Source: Paludibacteraceae bacterium (GTDB taxonomy: Bacteria > Bacteroidota > Bacteroidia > Bacteroidales > Paludibacteraceae). Taken from it: DNA of 7,649 bases. Positions 7,219 to 7,649 of this stretch are shown piece by piece. The DNA lies in the NCBI GenBank assembly GCA_904502115.1, contig CAJGDW010000074.1, positions 1-7,649 on the forward strand. The letters run 5' to 3'. Position 1 is the first letter of the stretch; each line of letters starts with the position of its first letter. The translations under genes were made by a program, and so were the position numbers. The notes beneath the pieces are model-generated. The model saw only the letters and a list, made by a program, of their open reading frames with translations, had not been told where the DNA came from and searched no databases.

Positions 7219-7277
7219 TTGGGACTATTAGAACAGCACTTTGGGACGAATTGACATGCTATTGGGACGAATTGACA
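7219..7277. repeat. Phased direct repeats upstream of the fabH promoter
   Basis: The 16-mer TTGGGACGAATTGACA occurs perfectly at 7241-7256 and 7262-7277 (21-bp period), and its first 7 bases TTGGGAC recur at 7219-7225 (22-bp offset). The array lies just upstream of the -33 region of the main operon promoter, about 50 to 110 bp before the expected start site. A period of two DNA turns puts the copies on the same DNA face, as for a tandemly bound activator. The regulator is unknown. Confidence 0.85.
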
Positions 7278-7288
7278 AGGATTATTAC

Positions 7289-7324
7289 AAAAAAAAATGA
7301 GACCAATCACAAGATCAGTCTCAT
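7289..7324 (-). terminator. Intrinsic terminator of the small RNA unit
   Basis: The minus-strand RNA forms a 12-bp stem (ATGAGACTGATC with GATTGGTCTCAT, two G-U pairs) closed by a UUGU tetraloop and followed by eight U residues. It insulates the fab operon promoter from upstream transcription. Confidence 0.9.
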
Positions 7325-7334
7325 CCTTTTGCTT

Positions 7335-7424
7335 CTACAAGATACAAACACCGCACGCAATACTAGTAATCTTCAATACTGAATTAAGAGGGGCAATACG
7401 ACTGCGCTCAGTTCTGTAACTCAT
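7335..7424 (-). CDS. Possible 29-aa small ORF inside the small transcript
   Basis: An ATG about 7 nt after the predicted transcription start opens 29 codons ending in TAG, 11 nt before the terminator stem. The peptide begins MSYRTERSR (basic, polar) and ends in a hydrophobic stretch with two cysteines, SIACGVCIL. There is no Shine-Dalgarno, which is not informative in this phylum. A frame of this size can arise by chance; the fit of the frame between start site and terminator is the only positive sign. No relative is recognised. Confidence 0.2.
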   Translation of the reverse strand: MSYRTERSRIAPLNSVLKITSIACGVCIL

Positions 7425-7436
7425 CGAAACGTATTG

Positions 7437-7466
7437 CAAATATATTGATAAATTTTAACAAAGCAA
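7437..7466 (-). promoter_or_regulatory. Bacteroidota-type promoter of a small transcription unit
   Basis: The minus strand carries a -7 box TATATTTG (7437-7444) matching TAnnTTTG, and a -33 TTG (7464-7466) separated by 19 nt, which fits the Bacteroidota primary sigma factor pattern. Transcription should begin near 7430-7432. An 8-bp inverted repeat arm (GCAATACG, 7430-7437) overlaps the box edge and start site. Confidence 0.65.
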
Positions 7467-7507
7467 TACCTCTAGATATGTTTAACTCCTATTAACATTA
7501 TACAAAC

Positions 7508-7540
7508 AAAAAAAAGACCCTGAGGAAAATCCTCAAGGTC
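7508..7540 (-). terminator. Intrinsic terminator of the rRNA operon
   Basis: The minus-strand RNA forms a 10-bp stem (GACCTTGAGG with CCTCAGGGTC, one G-U pair) with a 5-nt ATTTT loop, followed by eight U residues at 7508-7515. It begins about 10 nt after the 5S 3' end, so it ends the rRNA transcript and separates it from the downstream units. Confidence 0.92.
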
Positions 7541-7550
7541 TTCTGAAAAA

Positions 7551-7649
<99 letters not shown>

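Larger units (their letters stand above)
7289..7431 (-). ncRNA. Candidate small RNA, about 140 nt, family not recognised
   Basis: A promoter at 7437-7466 and a strong terminator at 7289-7324 bracket about 140 nt with no gene of ordinary size. The RNA can form an irregular hairpin in its 5' part: UACAGA pairs with UUUGUA, and inside that GCGCA pairs with UGCGU around a C-rich internal stretch; an alternative local hairpin ACUG-AGCG-CAGU is also possible. The terminator hairpin follows. A 6S-like RNA is one possibility because of the length and the irregular long hairpin, but I do not recognise a specific family. A 29-codon frame inside means a small mRNA cannot be excluded. It is not part of the rRNA transcript, which ends upstream at 7508. 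Confidence 0.5.

Noticed and set aside
7219..7277. Repeats considered as a CRISPR array
   Set aside because: Only two full copies, 16-bp units with 5-bp gaps, and no cas genes; the position before a promoter suggests a regulatory site.

Overview
The window reads as a piece of a Bacteroidota chromosome. Three things point that way: two promoters of the Bacteroidota type (-7 box TAnnTTTG) on the minus strand; start codons preceded by A/T-rich sequence with no clear Shine-Dalgarno; and a 5S rRNA with the sequence style of that phylum. I cannot place it below phylum. All supported features lie on the minus strand, so the biological order runs from the right edge to the left.

Right edge (7508-7649): the 3' part of a 5S rRNA, presumably the end of an rRNA operon that continues outside the window, followed by a strong intrinsic terminator. 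Next (7289-7466) is a self-contained small transcription unit: a good promoter, about 140 nt of RNA, and a 12-bp hairpin terminator with a U tract. No annotated-size gene lies in it. It is best described as a candidate small RNA, with a possible 29-codon reading frame inside. Then 7174-7277 holds a promoter for the main operon, with phased direct repeats (21-22 bp period) directly upstream that look like a regulator site.

Main operon (7147 down to 226): seven tightly packed genes, fabH-fabF-fabZ-fabG-etfB-etfA-acyl-CoA dehydrogenase, separated by 1-10 nt or overlapping by 4 nt. An intrinsic terminator lies at 52-80. The first four encode the priming and condensing ketosynthases, the hotdog dehydratase and the ketoreductase of a type II fatty acid elongation cycle. 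The last three encode an electron transfer flavoprotein and a long-form acyl-CoA dehydrogenase. No acyl carrier protein, no malonyl transferase and no FabI/FabK/FabL/FabV-type enoyl reductase is present.

The most interesting reading, which is inference, is that the flavoprotein trio handles the C2-C3 double bond of chains made by the fab genes. It could either reduce enoyl chains, driven by an ETF resembling those of anaerobes, or desaturate them. The plainer reading is co-regulation of fatty acid synthesis and acyl-CoA oxidation. The individual proteins look intact, with all the catalytic residues I looked for in place. The novelty, if any, lies in the gene combination, the upstream repeat array and the small RNA unit.
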